Below, one piece after another: positions 1-6,924 of a stretch of DNA of 14,160 bases. Origin of the DNA: Clostridium sp. (GTDB lineage: Bacteria > Bacillota > Clostridia > Lachnospirales > Lachnospiraceae); NCBI GenBank assembly GCA_016302185.1, contig JAEDOC010000046.1, positions 1 through 14,160 on the forward strand, given 5' to 3'. Each line of letters starts with the position of its first letter. Positions within the stretch are counted from its first letter, which is position 1. The position numbers and the translations under genes are program-made. The notes below the pieces were generated by a model. It was not told the origin of the DNA, did not search any database, and saw only the letters and a program-made list of their open reading frames with translations.

Positions 1-845
1 ATCCGAAGCGTCTTCTGATCGGTGATGACGAGCACGGCTGGGATGACAACGGCGTGTTCAACTTTGAGGGCGGCTGCTATGCCAAGGTTATCAACCTGGA
101 CAAGGAGTCCGAGCCGGATATCTACAATGCAATCAAGCGCAACGCACTTCTGGAGAATGTAACTCTGGATGCAGAGGGCAAGATTGATTTCGCAGATAAG
201 AGCGTAACCGAGAATACCCGTGTATCTTATCCGATTAATCATATTGAGAATATCGTTCGTCCGGTATCCTCCGCACCGGCAGCGAAGAATGTAATCTTCC
301 TGTCCGCAGATGCGTTCGGTGTACTTCCGCCGGTATCCGTACTGACTCCGGAGCAGACACAGTATTACTTCCTGTCCGGTTTTACTGCTAAGCTGGCAGG
401 AACCGAGCGTGGTATTACCGAGCCGACTCCGACCTTCTCCGCATGCTTCGGCCAGGCATTCCTGGAGCTGCATCCGACCAAATATGCAGAAGAGCTGGTA
501 AAGAGAATGGAGAAGAGCGGTGCGAAGGCATACCTGGTAAATACCGGATGGAACGGAACCGGAAAACGTATCTCCATCAAGGATACCCGCGGTATCATCG
601 ATGCGATCTTAAACGGTGATATCAAAAACGCTCCGACCAAGAAGATCCCGTACTTCAACTTCGAAGTACCGACCGAGCTTCCGGGCGTAGATCCGGCAAT
701 CCTGGATCCGAGAGATACCTATGCTGACGCTTCCCAGTGGGAGGAGAAGGCAAAGGATCTGGCAGGCCGTTTCGTGAAGAACTTCGCTAAATACGAGGGC
801 AACGAAGCAGGTAAGGCACTGGTTGCTGCCGGCCCGCAGTTATAA
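1..845 (+). CDS. pckA: Phosphoenolpyruvate carboxykinase (ATP), 3' part (start lies outside window)
   Basis: Converts oxaloacetate + ATP to PEP + CO2 + ADP (reversible; in anaerobes often run toward oxaloacetate), a soluble cytoplasmic enzyme. The frame is open from base 3, giving 280 codons of a family usually about 530-540 residues long, so roughly the C-terminal half is present. The first residues read PKRLLIGDDEHGWDD, the kinase-2/metal-binding DDEHGWDD region of ATP-type PckA. FNFEGGCYAK follows, then the nucleotide/substrate arginine segment TRVSYPI (Arg codon at 219), GTGKRISIKDTRG at about 552-590, and VPTELPGVDP near the end. The P-loop is upstream of the window. Any apparent start at GTG 54 is internal. 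Codon choice (CGT, CTG, ATC) is that of a highly expressed gene. A strong hairpin terminator follows the stop by 28 bases. Confidence 0.96.
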   Translation, partial: PKRLLIGDDEHGWDDNGVFNFEGGCYAKVINLDKESEPDIYNAIKRNALLENVTLDAEGKIDFADKSVTENTRVSYPINHIENIVRPVSSAPAAKNVIFLSADAFGVLPPVSVLTPEQTQYYFLSGFTAKLAGTERGITEPTPTFSACFGQAFLELHPTKYAEELVKRMEKSGAKAYLVNTGWNGTGKRISIKDTRGIIDAILNGDIKNAPTKKIPYFNFEVPTELPGVDPAILDPRDTYADASQWEEKAKDLAGRFVKNFAKYEGNEAGKALVAAGPQL

Positions 846-872
846 TTGATAAAAATTCATAACAGAGATATT

Positions 873-922
873 GAACAGGGGCTGCAAAACCAACTTTCGG
901 TTTTGCAGCCCCTGTTCTTATA
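873..922 (+). terminator. Rho-independent terminator of pckA
   Basis: A perfect 19-bp stem: GAACAGGGGCTGCAAAACC (873-891) pairs with 899-917 around a 7-base loop. The following run is only TTATAAAAAA, so the stem rather than the U-tract is the strong element. It sits just after the pckA stop. Confidence 0.9.
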
Positions 923-965
923 AAAAATCCGGCCAACTCACGCACAGTAAGCTGACCGGACTAAA

Positions 966-1029
966 AAGGGGAGGATAAGTATTCAAAATTTTCTCTTTTG
1001 TGATACTTACAGTATGCCCCTTCTTTTTT
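966..1029 (+). terminator. Second hairpin with T-tract between pckA and the SEC-C gene
   Basis: AAGGGG (966-971) pairs with CCCCTT (1017-1022), and TAAGTAT (976-982) pairs with ATACTTA (1003-1009), leaving an internal loop between the two helices. TTCTTTTTT follows (1021-1029). The shape is terminator-like but imperfect. It could be a backup terminator for pckA or the 3' end of a short transcript starting after 920. Confidence 0.5.
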
Positions 1030-1099
1030 GTTCCATACATCCGAAGAAACATTTTTCATAAAAACATTTCAGGTATTTTTCGGATTGAGGGAAAACAGT

Positions 1100-1128
1100 T
1101 TGCAAAATATGCAGACTTGTTATATACT
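1100..1128 (+). promoter_or_regulatory. Sigma-A type promoter of the SEC-C gene
   Basis: -35 TTGCAA (1100-1105), 17-base spacer, -10 TATACT (1123-1128). This gives a leader of about 47 bases before the ATG at 1182. Just upstream lie an inverted pair ATCCGAA (1039-1045) / TTCGGAT (1079-1085) and two copies of AAACATTT (1047 and 1062). These might be an operator, but this is unproven. Confidence 0.75.
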
Positions 1129-1181
1129 AGAGAGGAACTGTCATTGTGACACAAATATAAGAAAAAGGAAGGGTATTACAT

Positions 1182-1691
1182 ATGACATTATTAGAGAACT
1201 GGCGCAACCTCGCGTACGGCGACGGTCTGGATGATAAAAAGAAGGAGCAGCTGTGGAACGGCTACTTTACCATTGAGAAGGGTATCTATGAGAAGATTCT
1301 GGCGAACCCGACGGAGGTAGTAGAGGGAACCGTGAAGGAACTGGCAGAGAAGTATGAGACAGAGGTTCTCATCATGACCGGATTCCTGGATGGCATCAAC
1401 GAGAGCTTAAAGGGCTATGAGAACCCGATCGAGACCATGGATGAGAATACTCAGGTGAAGATTGAGATCGATCCGGAGAAGCTGTACTACAATATGGTTG
1501 AGGCTAAGGCAAGCTGGCTGTATGAGCTTCCGCAGTGGGATGCAATCCTTTCTGAGGAGAAGAGAAAAGAGCTGTACAGAGAGCAGAAGGCTTCCGGCAC
1601 GGTCCGCAATGAGCAGAAGATCTACCCGAACGATCCGTGTCCCTGCGGCAGCGGTAAGAAATATAAAAAGTGCTGCGGACGGAATAAATAA
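1182..1691 (+). CDS. SEC-C metal-binding motif protein
   Basis: A 169-residue cytoplasmic protein with no signal peptide or membrane segment. The last 25 residues carry a textbook SEC-C motif, DPCPCGSGKKYKKCCG (about residues 151-166). This is the Zn-binding CxCx(8)CC tail also found at the C-terminus of SecA and in many small stand-alone proteins. The first about 130 residues are acidic and mostly helical by composition, and I recognise no further domain. The stand-alone form suggests a ribosome- or protein-associated adaptor, but its function is not established. Start choice: ATG 1182 is preceded by AAGGAAGGG (1165-1173) at good spacing and by its own promoter. It is monocistronic, with terminators on both sides. 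Codon use resembles pckA, which hints at substantial expression. Confidence 0.85.
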   Translation: MTLLENWRNLAYGDGLDDKKKEQLWNGYFTIEKGIYEKILANPTEVVEGTVKELAEKYETEVLIMTGFLDGINESLKGYENPIETMDENTQVKIEIDPEKLYYNMVEAKASWLYELPQWDAILSEEKRKELYREQKASGTVRNEQKIYPNDPCPCGSGKKYKKCCGRNK

Positions 1692-1726
1692 TTCAAAAGA
1701 ACAGTATGGATTTTATCTGAACTTAC

Positions 1727-1772
1727 AAAAGAGACAGAATACCGTTTTGTACGGCAGCTGTCTCTTTTTTTG
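1727..1772. terminator. Terminator between SEC-C gene and MATE remnant (probably bidirectional)
   Basis: AAAAGAGACAG (1727-1737) pairs with CTGTCTCTTTT (1758-1768), with an inner CCGT/ACGG helix. On the plus strand it runs into TTTTTTTGTTTTGTTT, a strong T-tract. Read on the minus strand, downstream of the MATE stop at 1798, the tract is the weaker CTTTTGTAAG. Confidence 0.85.
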
Positions 1773-1797
1773 TTTTGTTTGTGAAGAAAAAGAATGC

Positions 1798-2300
1798 TCA
1801 ATGCTCTGTTTTCCGGAATCCGCGGGAACCCCATATCCATGCACCCACGGAGATGGACGTGCCCACCAGCCAGGCCACCGGCCAGATCCACCAGACACCC
1901 TGGATGCCCCACCGTCTGGAGAAGACAGGACCGAGAAAGATGCGTACCAGTACATCCAGGATCGTGGCGCACATGAAGGCATTCATGTGTCCGATGCCGC
2001 GCAGAGCGCCGTCGGAGATAATCTTGAGAAATACCATCAGGTAGAAGGGGACAACAATCCGGAAAAAGCCCATGCCTGCTTCTACGATTTCTGCTTTTGC
2101 CGGATCTTCTCCGATAAAAAAGGAGAGGATTGTTCTGCCGCAGGTAAGCAGCAGAACCACAGTGAGCAAAGAGAAAAGGCCGGTAAGCAGCAGGGACAGG
2201 CGATAGCCCTGTCGGATTCGCCCGGAATCTCCTGCCCCCTTATTCTGGGCGATGAAGCCGGAAAGGGCATTGCTCAGCGCCATGTTGGAGTTGACATATA
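1798..2300 (-). pseudogene. MATE-family efflux transporter, C-terminal remnant
   Basis: The minus strand encodes about 165 residues of the C-terminal third of a MATE (MatE/NorM/DinF-like) multidrug or metabolite antiporter, ending in a normal TGA. Diagnostic text is ALSNALSGFIAQNKGAG (about 2233-2283), matching the family 'AlS.f.aQN.GAG' signature at the start of the second half. Four hydrophobic segments follow (LSLLLTGLFSLLTVVLLL, the region around FFRIVVPFYLMVF, the FMCATILDVLVRIFLG segment, and WIWPVAWLVGTSISVGAW). The family length is about 440-470 residues, so the first half is missing. The minus frame stays open to 2403, but beyond about 2300 it lies opposite tctB-like sequence and is no longer convincing MATE. 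It is probably non-functional. The exact break cannot be fixed by eye; 2290-2350 is the range. Confidence 0.75.
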
Positions 2301-3928
2301 TTCCGGGTATCTGTCTGGTTGGTATGCTGATTTGTTCTGTGATTCTGGTAATACAGAGTCTGGTATTTAAAAAGGAAAAAATCATTGAGTTTGATTGGGC
2401 CAAGGAAAAACCGTGTGTTTTACTGATCCTTCTTCTCTGTGTTTATGTAGCATTAACGATTTATATCGGATTTATTCCGGGTCTTTCCGTTACCCTGGGT
2501 ATTATCCTTCTGCTTCCGCTGACCTACATCTTCTCCTCTCCGGATTCTGCAATCATTGCGCTTCTGGCAGTTTATGTCGGTGGTATGTACGGCGGTTCCA
2601 TCAGTGCAATTACCTTAAATACTCCGGGTACCAACTCGGCTATCGCTACCACCTTTGACGGCTATCCGCTGGCAAAGAAGGGCAAGGTAAAGAAGGCACT
2701 GGATACGTCTCTGTTCGCATCCACCTTTGGCGGCCTGTTCTCTGCATTATTGCTGTTAATCTGCGCCTCCTTTATCACAAAGCTGGTTGCCAGATTTGCA
2801 TCTGTTGAGTATTTCTCCATGGCTATTCTGGGTATCTCCCTGATTGCCGGCGTCAGCGGTGACAGCCTACCGAAAGGAATTCTGTCCGGTCTTCTGGGAA
2901 TCTTCATGGCATCCATCGGAGCCGATGCGGTTACCGGTGTATGGCGTTACACCTTCGGTATTGACGCACTCCGTTATGGTATTGATATGCTTCCGGCTAT
3001 GATTGCGCTGATTGCGTTAACACAGGTGGTTCAGAAGCTGCGTGACTTCATTTTGGCAGAAGGTAAGCTGGATGATGCCAATAAGATTGATAATGAGGGA
3101 CTGACAGCGAAGGAGATGCGTTCCATCCTTCCGGCTTGTACCCGTTCTTCTGTAATTGCTTCCATTCTTGGTGCAATGCCCGGCGTAGGCGGCGGTGTTG
3201 CCCAGTTTATGTGCTACAACGAGTGTCGTCGTGCTTCCAAGCATCCGGAGAAATTCGGTAAAGGTTCTCTGGAAGGTATCGCGGCAGCCGAGGCCAGCAA
3301 CAACGCAGTGGTTGGTTCCGCGATGATTCCGCTGTTAACTCTGGGTATCCCCGGTGATGGTGTAACCGCTCTTCTTCTGGGTGCGTTCATCCTTCACGGA
3401 ATTCAGCCGGGCCCGAATATGTTTACCAAGCAGGGCGTTATCGCTTACTCCATCATCATCGGCTGTCTGGTTGCCAACTTATTCCTGTATCCCATCGGTC
3501 TGGCACTGACCCGTGCCGTAGCGAAGATTATTCAGGTACGTTATACTTACCTGGCTCCGATCATTATCATCTTCTGTTTTGCCGGTGCGTTTGCGGCAAC
3601 CGGTAATACCAAGGAGCTGGTTCTGACCGCGGCGATCCTGATCTTCAGTTATCTGCTGACGCTGCTGGACATCTCCTCCACACCTCTGATGTTGGGTATG
3701 ATTCTGGCGGATATTATGGAGGCTAACTTCGTAACCAGTATGATGAGCTACGACAGAGATTATTTAATCTTCTTCAAACGCCCGATTTCCTGTGTGATTC
3801 TGATTCTGACCGTGATCCTGGTTGTTTCCATGATCAAGATTAACAAGAAGGTAGAGGCTCTGAACCAGGCACAGATGGAAGAGATGCGCCGGGAGCAGGA
3901 AGAAGCGGAAAAGGCAGCACAGGCATAA
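2252..3928 (+). CDS. Tripartite tricarboxylate transporter permease TctA, with 5' end replaced by a TctB fragment
   Basis: From residue 76 (PGLSVTLGIILLLPLTY) onward, with 558 codons numbered from ATG 2252, this is a TctA large permease subunit (PF01970). Family hallmarks are GGMYGGSISA (110-119), NTPGT (123-127), DGYP (136-139) and many hydrophobic helices, then a charged tail (MEEMRREQEEAEKAAQA). TctA imports carboxylates by a cation gradient together with membrane partner TctB and periplasmic-type binding protein TctC; neither complete partner is here. Residues about 18-75 instead resemble the middle of TctB: a hydrophobic stretch, a KKEK linker, then CVLLILLLCVYVALTIYIGF. Residues 1-17 are antisense to the MATE remnant. 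None of the in-frame ATGs (2252, 2282, 2324) has a ribosome site, so the start is uncertain and the gene may be a silent remnant or a chimeric permease. Codon use matches highly expressed genes. An isomerase-family gene follows after 52 bases. Confidence 0.8.
   Translation: MKPERALLSAMLELTYIPGICLVGMLICSVILVIQSLVFKKEKIIEFDWAKEKPCVLLILLLCVYVALTIYIGFIPGLSVTLGIILLLPLTYIFSSPDSAIIALLAVYVGGMYGGSISAITLNTPGTNSAIATTFDGYPLAKKGKVKKALDTSLFASTFGGLFSALLLLICASFITKLVARFASVEYFSMAILGISLIAGVSGDSLPKGILSGLLGIFMASIGADAVTGVWRYTFGIDALRYGIDMLPAMIALIALTQVVQKLRDFILAEGKLDDANKIDNEGLTAKEMRSILPACTRSSVIASILGAMPGVGGGVAQFMCYNECRRASKHPEKFGKGSLEGIAAAEASNNAVVGSAMIPLLTLGIPGDGVTALLLGAFILHGIQPGPNMFTKQGVIAYSIIIGCLVANLFLYPIGLALTRAVAKIIQVRYTYLAPIIIIFCFAGAFAATGNTKELVLTAAILIFSYLLTLLDISSTPLMLGMILADIMEANFVTSMMSYDRDYLIFFKRPISCVILILTVILVVSMIKINKKVEALNQAQMEEMRREQEEAEKAAQA
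2300..2482 (+). repeat. 9-bp direct repeats ATTCCGGGT at the two joints
   Basis: ATTCCGGGT occurs at 2300-2308 and again at 2474-2482, at the apparent MATE/tctB and tctB/tctA joints respectively. Short repeats like this can mark template switching or illegitimate recombination, but both copies encode I-P-G and could be coincidence. Confidence 0.5.
2301..2473 (+). pseudogene. TctB-like internal fragment fused in frame to tctA
   Basis: Reading in the tctA frame, this stretch gives a hydrophobic helix beginning PGICLVGMLIC, a basic linker FKKEKIIEFDWAKEK, and a second helix ending YVALTIYIGF. That pattern (helix, lysine-rich linker, helix ending in Y-V-x-L-x-x-x-x-G-F) is the central part of the about 150-residue TctB small subunit (DUF1468/PF07331). 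The N-terminal helix and C-terminal helices of TctB are absent. Both edges carry ATTCCGGGT (2300-2308 and 2474-2482), 174 bases apart, so the frame is kept. The assignment rests on family resemblance recalled from knowledge, not on an alignment. Confidence 0.6.
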
Positions 3929-3980
3929 TTCGTAAAAGTTTTATTTCAGAAATCAATACATAGAAAAGGAGAGAAAAACT

Positions 3981-5378
3981 ATGGGATTTCAGGTAGCATA
4001 TGTCCCGATCGGTGTTGGTACCTTCCATCTGGAAAGCGCACAGATCGAGTTTGAAAAATCAATCAAATTATTATCCTCTCTGACAGAGGAGGGAGTTTAT
4101 CCGGAGAAGATGCTTCTGACTCTGGGAGATTTACAGCAGTTCCTGGATGGAATTCATCCGGATTTAATTGTTCTTCAGAACATTACCTTTGCCAATGCGG
4201 CCTATGCCAGCGAGGTACTGAAGAAATTCAGCTGCCCCATCGTTCTCTGGACTCTGCGTGAGCCGGTGATCGACGGCGGAAGACTGCGTCTGAACTCTTT
4301 AACCGGTGCTTATTCTGCGGCCAATGCGATTAAGGCATTCCGTCCGGACAGCGAGTTTGAGTATATCTTCGGTTCTCCGGAGGAAGAGGAGGTAGCTTCT
4401 GAGATCGGAGCTGCGATCCGTGCTGCGAAAGTAAAATACCAGATGGCTCACTTAAAGATGACTGCCATCGGACATACCCCGCAGGGCTTCGGTTTCGGCC
4501 GTGCACTGGATTCTGAGATGATGTCCACCTTTGGCGTAACTCTGGATTCGATTGAAGCGAGAGAGCTGATTGACAAGGCAAAGAGCTTTACCGATGAGGA
4601 GTGTGCAGAGTATTTATCCAAGGCAGAGGAGCTGATGGTTGGCTTATGCAAGACTCCGGAGAAGAATGTTAAGGATTTTGCGAGACTGTATAAGGCATAT
4701 TCCGAGTATGTAACAGAGAATGGCATCGGCGCGATCTCCTTCCGCTGCTGGCCGGATTTCTTTACTTCCTTCGGTACTCCGGTCTGCGGTGTTCTGTCTA
4801 TGCTGAATGCGTTAGGCGTATCCGCCAGCTGTGAGGCTGACTGCTACGGTGCTCTGTCCATGTACATTGGAACTCAGCTGTCCGGCAAGTCCACCTTCTT
4901 TGGCGATCCGGTTTCCATGGATGAGAAGGAAGGCTCTGTTACCTTCTGGCACTGCGGAATGGCCGCCTGCGATCTGGCAAGAAAGGATACCGGCGCTGAG
5001 GTAGGTGTTCATCCGAACCGTAAGCTTGGTCCGGCGATGGATTTCGGCTGTGAAGCATGTGAGAAGGTAACCATCTTCCGTATCGGCAGAAAACCGGACG
5101 GTAAGTTCCGTTTCTTCATTGCCGGCGGCGCTGCCATGGATAAACCGAATTCGATGACGCTTCTGGCGCCGGACAAGGTGCTTATCTATGGAGAACTGTT
5201 TGGATATCCCGGTCTGGAAGAACGGTTCCGGTACTATTGCAGACACTATGAACCTGCCTATAATGACAATTATATATTAAAATCGGATTTAAGTGACCGG
5301 ATTGAGTATATCGGTCCTCTGGCGGTGGTAATGAATGAATTATTTCTTCTGGCCGGAAGTCAGGAAGATGTGCAATAA
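3981..5378 (+). CDS. L-fucose/L-arabinose isomerase family protein (COG2407-like)
   Basis: A 465-residue cytoplasmic protein with the two-part fold of L-fucose/L-arabinose isomerases: a Rossmann-like N-terminal half (VAYVPIGVGTF at the start, DLIVLQNITFANAAYA at 61-76, LWTLREP at 89-95) and a C-terminal half with the presumed metal ligands. The three expected ligand positions are visible as Glu285 (SCEAD), Asp309 (FGDP) and His324 (FWHCG). The family converts aldoses to ketoses with Mn2+ or similar; the actual sugar cannot be read from sequence, and some members act on unusual sugars. Start: ATG 3981 follows AAAGGAGAG (3965-3973). It lies 52 bases after tctA with no clear promoter between, so co-transcription is likely and an uptake-plus-catabolism link is plausible. 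It appears intact, with an expressed-gene codon style, and ends at a hairpin terminator. Confidence 0.8.
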   Translation: MGFQVAYVPIGVGTFHLESAQIEFEKSIKLLSSLTEEGVYPEKMLLTLGDLQQFLDGIHPDLIVLQNITFANAAYASEVLKKFSCPIVLWTLREPVIDGGRLRLNSLTGAYSAANAIKAFRPDSEFEYIFGSPEEEEVASEIGAAIRAAKVKYQMAHLKMTAIGHTPQGFGFGRALDSEMMSTFGVTLDSIEARELIDKAKSFTDEECAEYLSKAEELMVGLCKTPEKNVKDFARLYKAYSEYVTENGIGAISFRCWPDFFTSFGTPVCGVLSMLNALGVSASCEADCYGALSMYIGTQLSGKSTFFGDPVSMDEKEGSVTFWHCGMAACDLARKDTGAEVGVHPNRKLGPAMDFGCEACEKVTIFRIGRKPDGKFRFFIAGGAAMDKPNSMTLLAPDKVLIYGELFGYPGLEERFRYYCRHYEPAYNDNYILKSDLSDRIEYIGPLAVVMNELFLLAGSQEDVQ

Positions 5379-5382
5379 GCAG

Positions 5383-5436
5383 AAAACGGAGATTCCGCAG
5401 TGTTCCGTATGGGGCAGGGAGGAATCTCCGTTTTAT
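5383..5436. terminator. Bidirectional terminator between isomerase-like gene and minus-strand membrane protein
   Basis: AAAACGGAGATTCC (5383-5396) pairs perfectly with GGAATCTCCGTTTT (5421-5434) around a 24-base loop. The A/T ends provide a T-run in both directions (TTTTATTCC plus, TTTTCTGCTT minus). The minus-strand gene's TAA (5433-5435) lies inside the stem base. Confidence 0.85.
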
Positions 5437-6041
5437 TCCTGTGTGTCTGCGGCCGGAGGAAAGCCGGATCGGGGTTTCTGCCGGTACAGGAGAAGGATCA
5501 GATCTCTTAGGGAGAACAGCAGGCAGCCCAGAAAAAAGAGACGGCCGAACTGTCGGGTTATCACCGGATAAGGTTGGGTAGAGACGGCATATGGGGCGGT
5601 TCTTTCTTCCAGTGAGGAGACGGTCCAGGGGAGTTCTTCTGCTATCATGGTAAGCAGCTGCCGGTATTCTTCGTCCTCCAGCCGGATTAAGCGGCCCTTC
5701 AGGGAGATGTCCGTCAGAAGCGGCGCGGCGTAAGTTTCACTTTCTCCGGAGAGAAGATAAAACTGGCAGAAGCCGTCGCTCAGAGTGTAATAATAGCTGC
5801 TGTTTTCACCGCAGGAGAGACCGGTATAGGAAAGTTCGGGAACCGTGACGGTGACATAGGGGAGATCCCGGTTGTAAAAATTCTCGTAATGGCTTTTATA
5901 GTTCAGCGGACGGGGAAACAGATAGTTTTCCCGGGGGAGATTTATCAGGGCAGCCAGAGAGAAAAGAAAAAGAAATATGGGTGGGAGAAGACGCTTCCAT
6001 CTTTCCGGCCCGGCTGTTTTTTTGTTTGAATTTATGTTCAT
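5433..6041 (-). CDS. Hypothetical membrane protein with two transmembrane helices
   Basis: I do not recognise this 202-residue protein. It has a short positively charged N-terminus (NKKTAGPERWKR), a first hydrophobic helix LLPPIFLFLFSLAALINL (about 19-36), a loop of about 125 residues that is tyrosine-rich, and a second helix in the stretch FGRLFFLGCLLFSLRDLILLLY (about 166-187), then a short basic tail. Positive charges at both ends predict N-in/C-in topology with the loop outside. That loop holds two cysteines (CGENSSYYY and FCQFYLL) that could form a disulfide, and an acidic stretch RLEDEEYRQLL. Start: ATG (complement of 6039-6041) with AGGAAT (complement of 6048-6053) upstream. It is a single gene, divergent from the methyltransferase. 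CGG-rich codon use differs from the neighbouring isomerase-like gene. Confidence 0.7.
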   Translation of the reverse strand: MNINSNKKTAGPERWKRLLPPIFLFLFSLAALINLPRENYLFPRPLNYKSHYENFYNRDLPYVTVTVPELSYTGLSCGENSSYYYTLSDGFCQFYLLSGESETYAAPLLTDISLKGRLIRLEDEEYRQLLTMIAEELPWTVSSLEERTAPYAVSTQPYPVITRQFGRLFFLGCLLFSLRDLILLLYRQKPRSGFPPAADTQE

Positions 6042-6086
6042 AGGGTAATTCCTGTTCTTTGTCCTCTTTCTTTTGTGAGAATTGTG

Positions 6087-6095
6087 TGGTAAAAT
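6087..6095 (+). promoter_or_regulatory. Possible extended -10 promoter for the methyltransferase-hslO pair
   Basis: TGGTAAAAT (6087-6095) fits TGn-TAAAAT, with only a poor -35 (TTTCTT, 6067-6072). It would give a leader of about 65 bases containing a small CCAGT/ACTGG inverted pair (6105-6109, 6118-6122). Tentative. Confidence 0.35.
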
Positions 6096-6167
6096 GCTTG
6101 AATACCAGTATAACGCAACTGGCGTGAATTGATCAAGAACAGATTGGAAAAGAAAGGTGGAAAAAGT

Positions 6168-6920
6168 ATGGAAGCCTATACCGGATTTGCCGCGGTTTAT
6201 GATATGTTCATGGATAATATTCCGTATGAGGAGTGGAGCCGGTACCTGATTTCACTTCTGAAGGAGTACGGAGCGGAGGATGGCCTGGTGCTGGATCTGG
6301 GCTGCGGAACCGGAAGTATCACAGAGCTTCTGGCCGCGGCGGGCTATGATATGATTGGCGTGGACTTATCGGAGGAAATGCTGCAGATTGCCATGGAGAA
6401 GAAGTATGAATCCGGTCATGATATTCTCTATCTCCGGCAGGATATGCGGGAATTTGAGCTTTACGGAACGGTGCGGGCAGTGGTCAGCATCTGTGACTCC
6501 ATGAATTATATTCTGGAACAGGATGATTTGGTAAAGGTATTTTCTCTGGTAAATAATTATCTGGATCCGGGCGGAATCTTTATCTTTGACCTGAATACGG
6601 AGTATAAGTACGGGACACTTCTGGGCAACTCCACGATCGCGGAGGATCGGGAGGAATCCAGCTTTATCTGGGAGAATACTTACGACGAAGAAGAGCGGAT
6701 CAATGAATATGATTTGAGCATATTTATCCGGGAGGAGGGTGATCTCTACCGGAAGTATGAGGAAACGCATTATCAGAAGGCCTATCGGCTGGATGAGGTA
6801 AAAGAAGCGCTGGCGAAGGCGGGGATGGAATTTGTGACAGCTTATCAAGCCTTTACCCGGGAAGCGCCGGAAAGTGACAGTGAACGCATCTATGTGATTG
6901 CAAGAGAGAAAGGAAAATAG
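6168..6920 (+). CDS. Class I SAM-dependent methyltransferase
   Basis: A 250-residue cytoplasmic enzyme that transfers a methyl group from S-adenosylmethionine; the acceptor is not evident. Motif I, VLDLGCGTGS (41-50), is the SAM-binding glycine loop. The acidic residue after strand 2 is Asp66 (IGVDLS), followed by RQDMREF (90-96) and the motif IV region SICDSMNYI (107-115). The C-terminal half (residues 150-235) has the mixed beta segment typical of the YodH/Methyltransf_25-plus-cap group. Start: ATG 6168 has AGGTGG at 6155-6160, seven bases away; the in-frame TTG at 6129 lacks such a site and is rejected. Only four bases separate its stop from hslO, so the two genes are an operon. Neighbourhood alone does not reveal the substrate. 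Confidence 0.88.
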   Translation: MEAYTGFAAVYDMFMDNIPYEEWSRYLISLLKEYGAEDGLVLDLGCGTGSITELLAAAGYDMIGVDLSEEMLQIAMEKKYESGHDILYLRQDMREFELYGTVRAVVSICDSMNYILEQDDLVKVFSLVNNYLDPGGIFIFDLNTEYKYGTLLGNSTIAEDREESSFIWENTYDEEERINEYDLSIFIREEGDLYRKYEETHYQKAYRLDEVKEALAKAGMEFVTAYQAFTREAPESDSERIYVIAREKGK

Positions 6921-6924
6921 AACA

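Noticed and set aside
2291..2296. TTGACA on the plus strand just before the tctB-like segment, as a promoter for tctA
   Set aside because: No -10-like hexamer at 16-18 bases (the sequence there is TCTGGT), so it is only half a promoter.
1462..2370. 302-codon plus-strand open frame overlapping the SEC-C gene and the MATE remnant
   Set aside because: It overlaps SEC-C in another frame and then runs antisense to MATE. The predicted protein is low-complexity, rich in His/Gly/Arg, with no domain or ribosome site.
2304..2403. 5' extension of the MATE frame to 2403 as a real 201-residue gene
   Set aside because: The extra N-terminal residues lie opposite TctB-like coding sequence, no ribosome site is seen, and a MATE protein would still lack its first half.
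2252..2482. 9-bp repeats as target-site duplication of an insertion sequence
   Set aside because: The segment between them reads as TctB coding sequence, with no terminal inverted repeats and no transposase.
6129..6167. Upstream TTG start for the methyltransferase
   Set aside because: ATG 6168 has a well-placed AGGTGG and begins with the usual family N-terminus.
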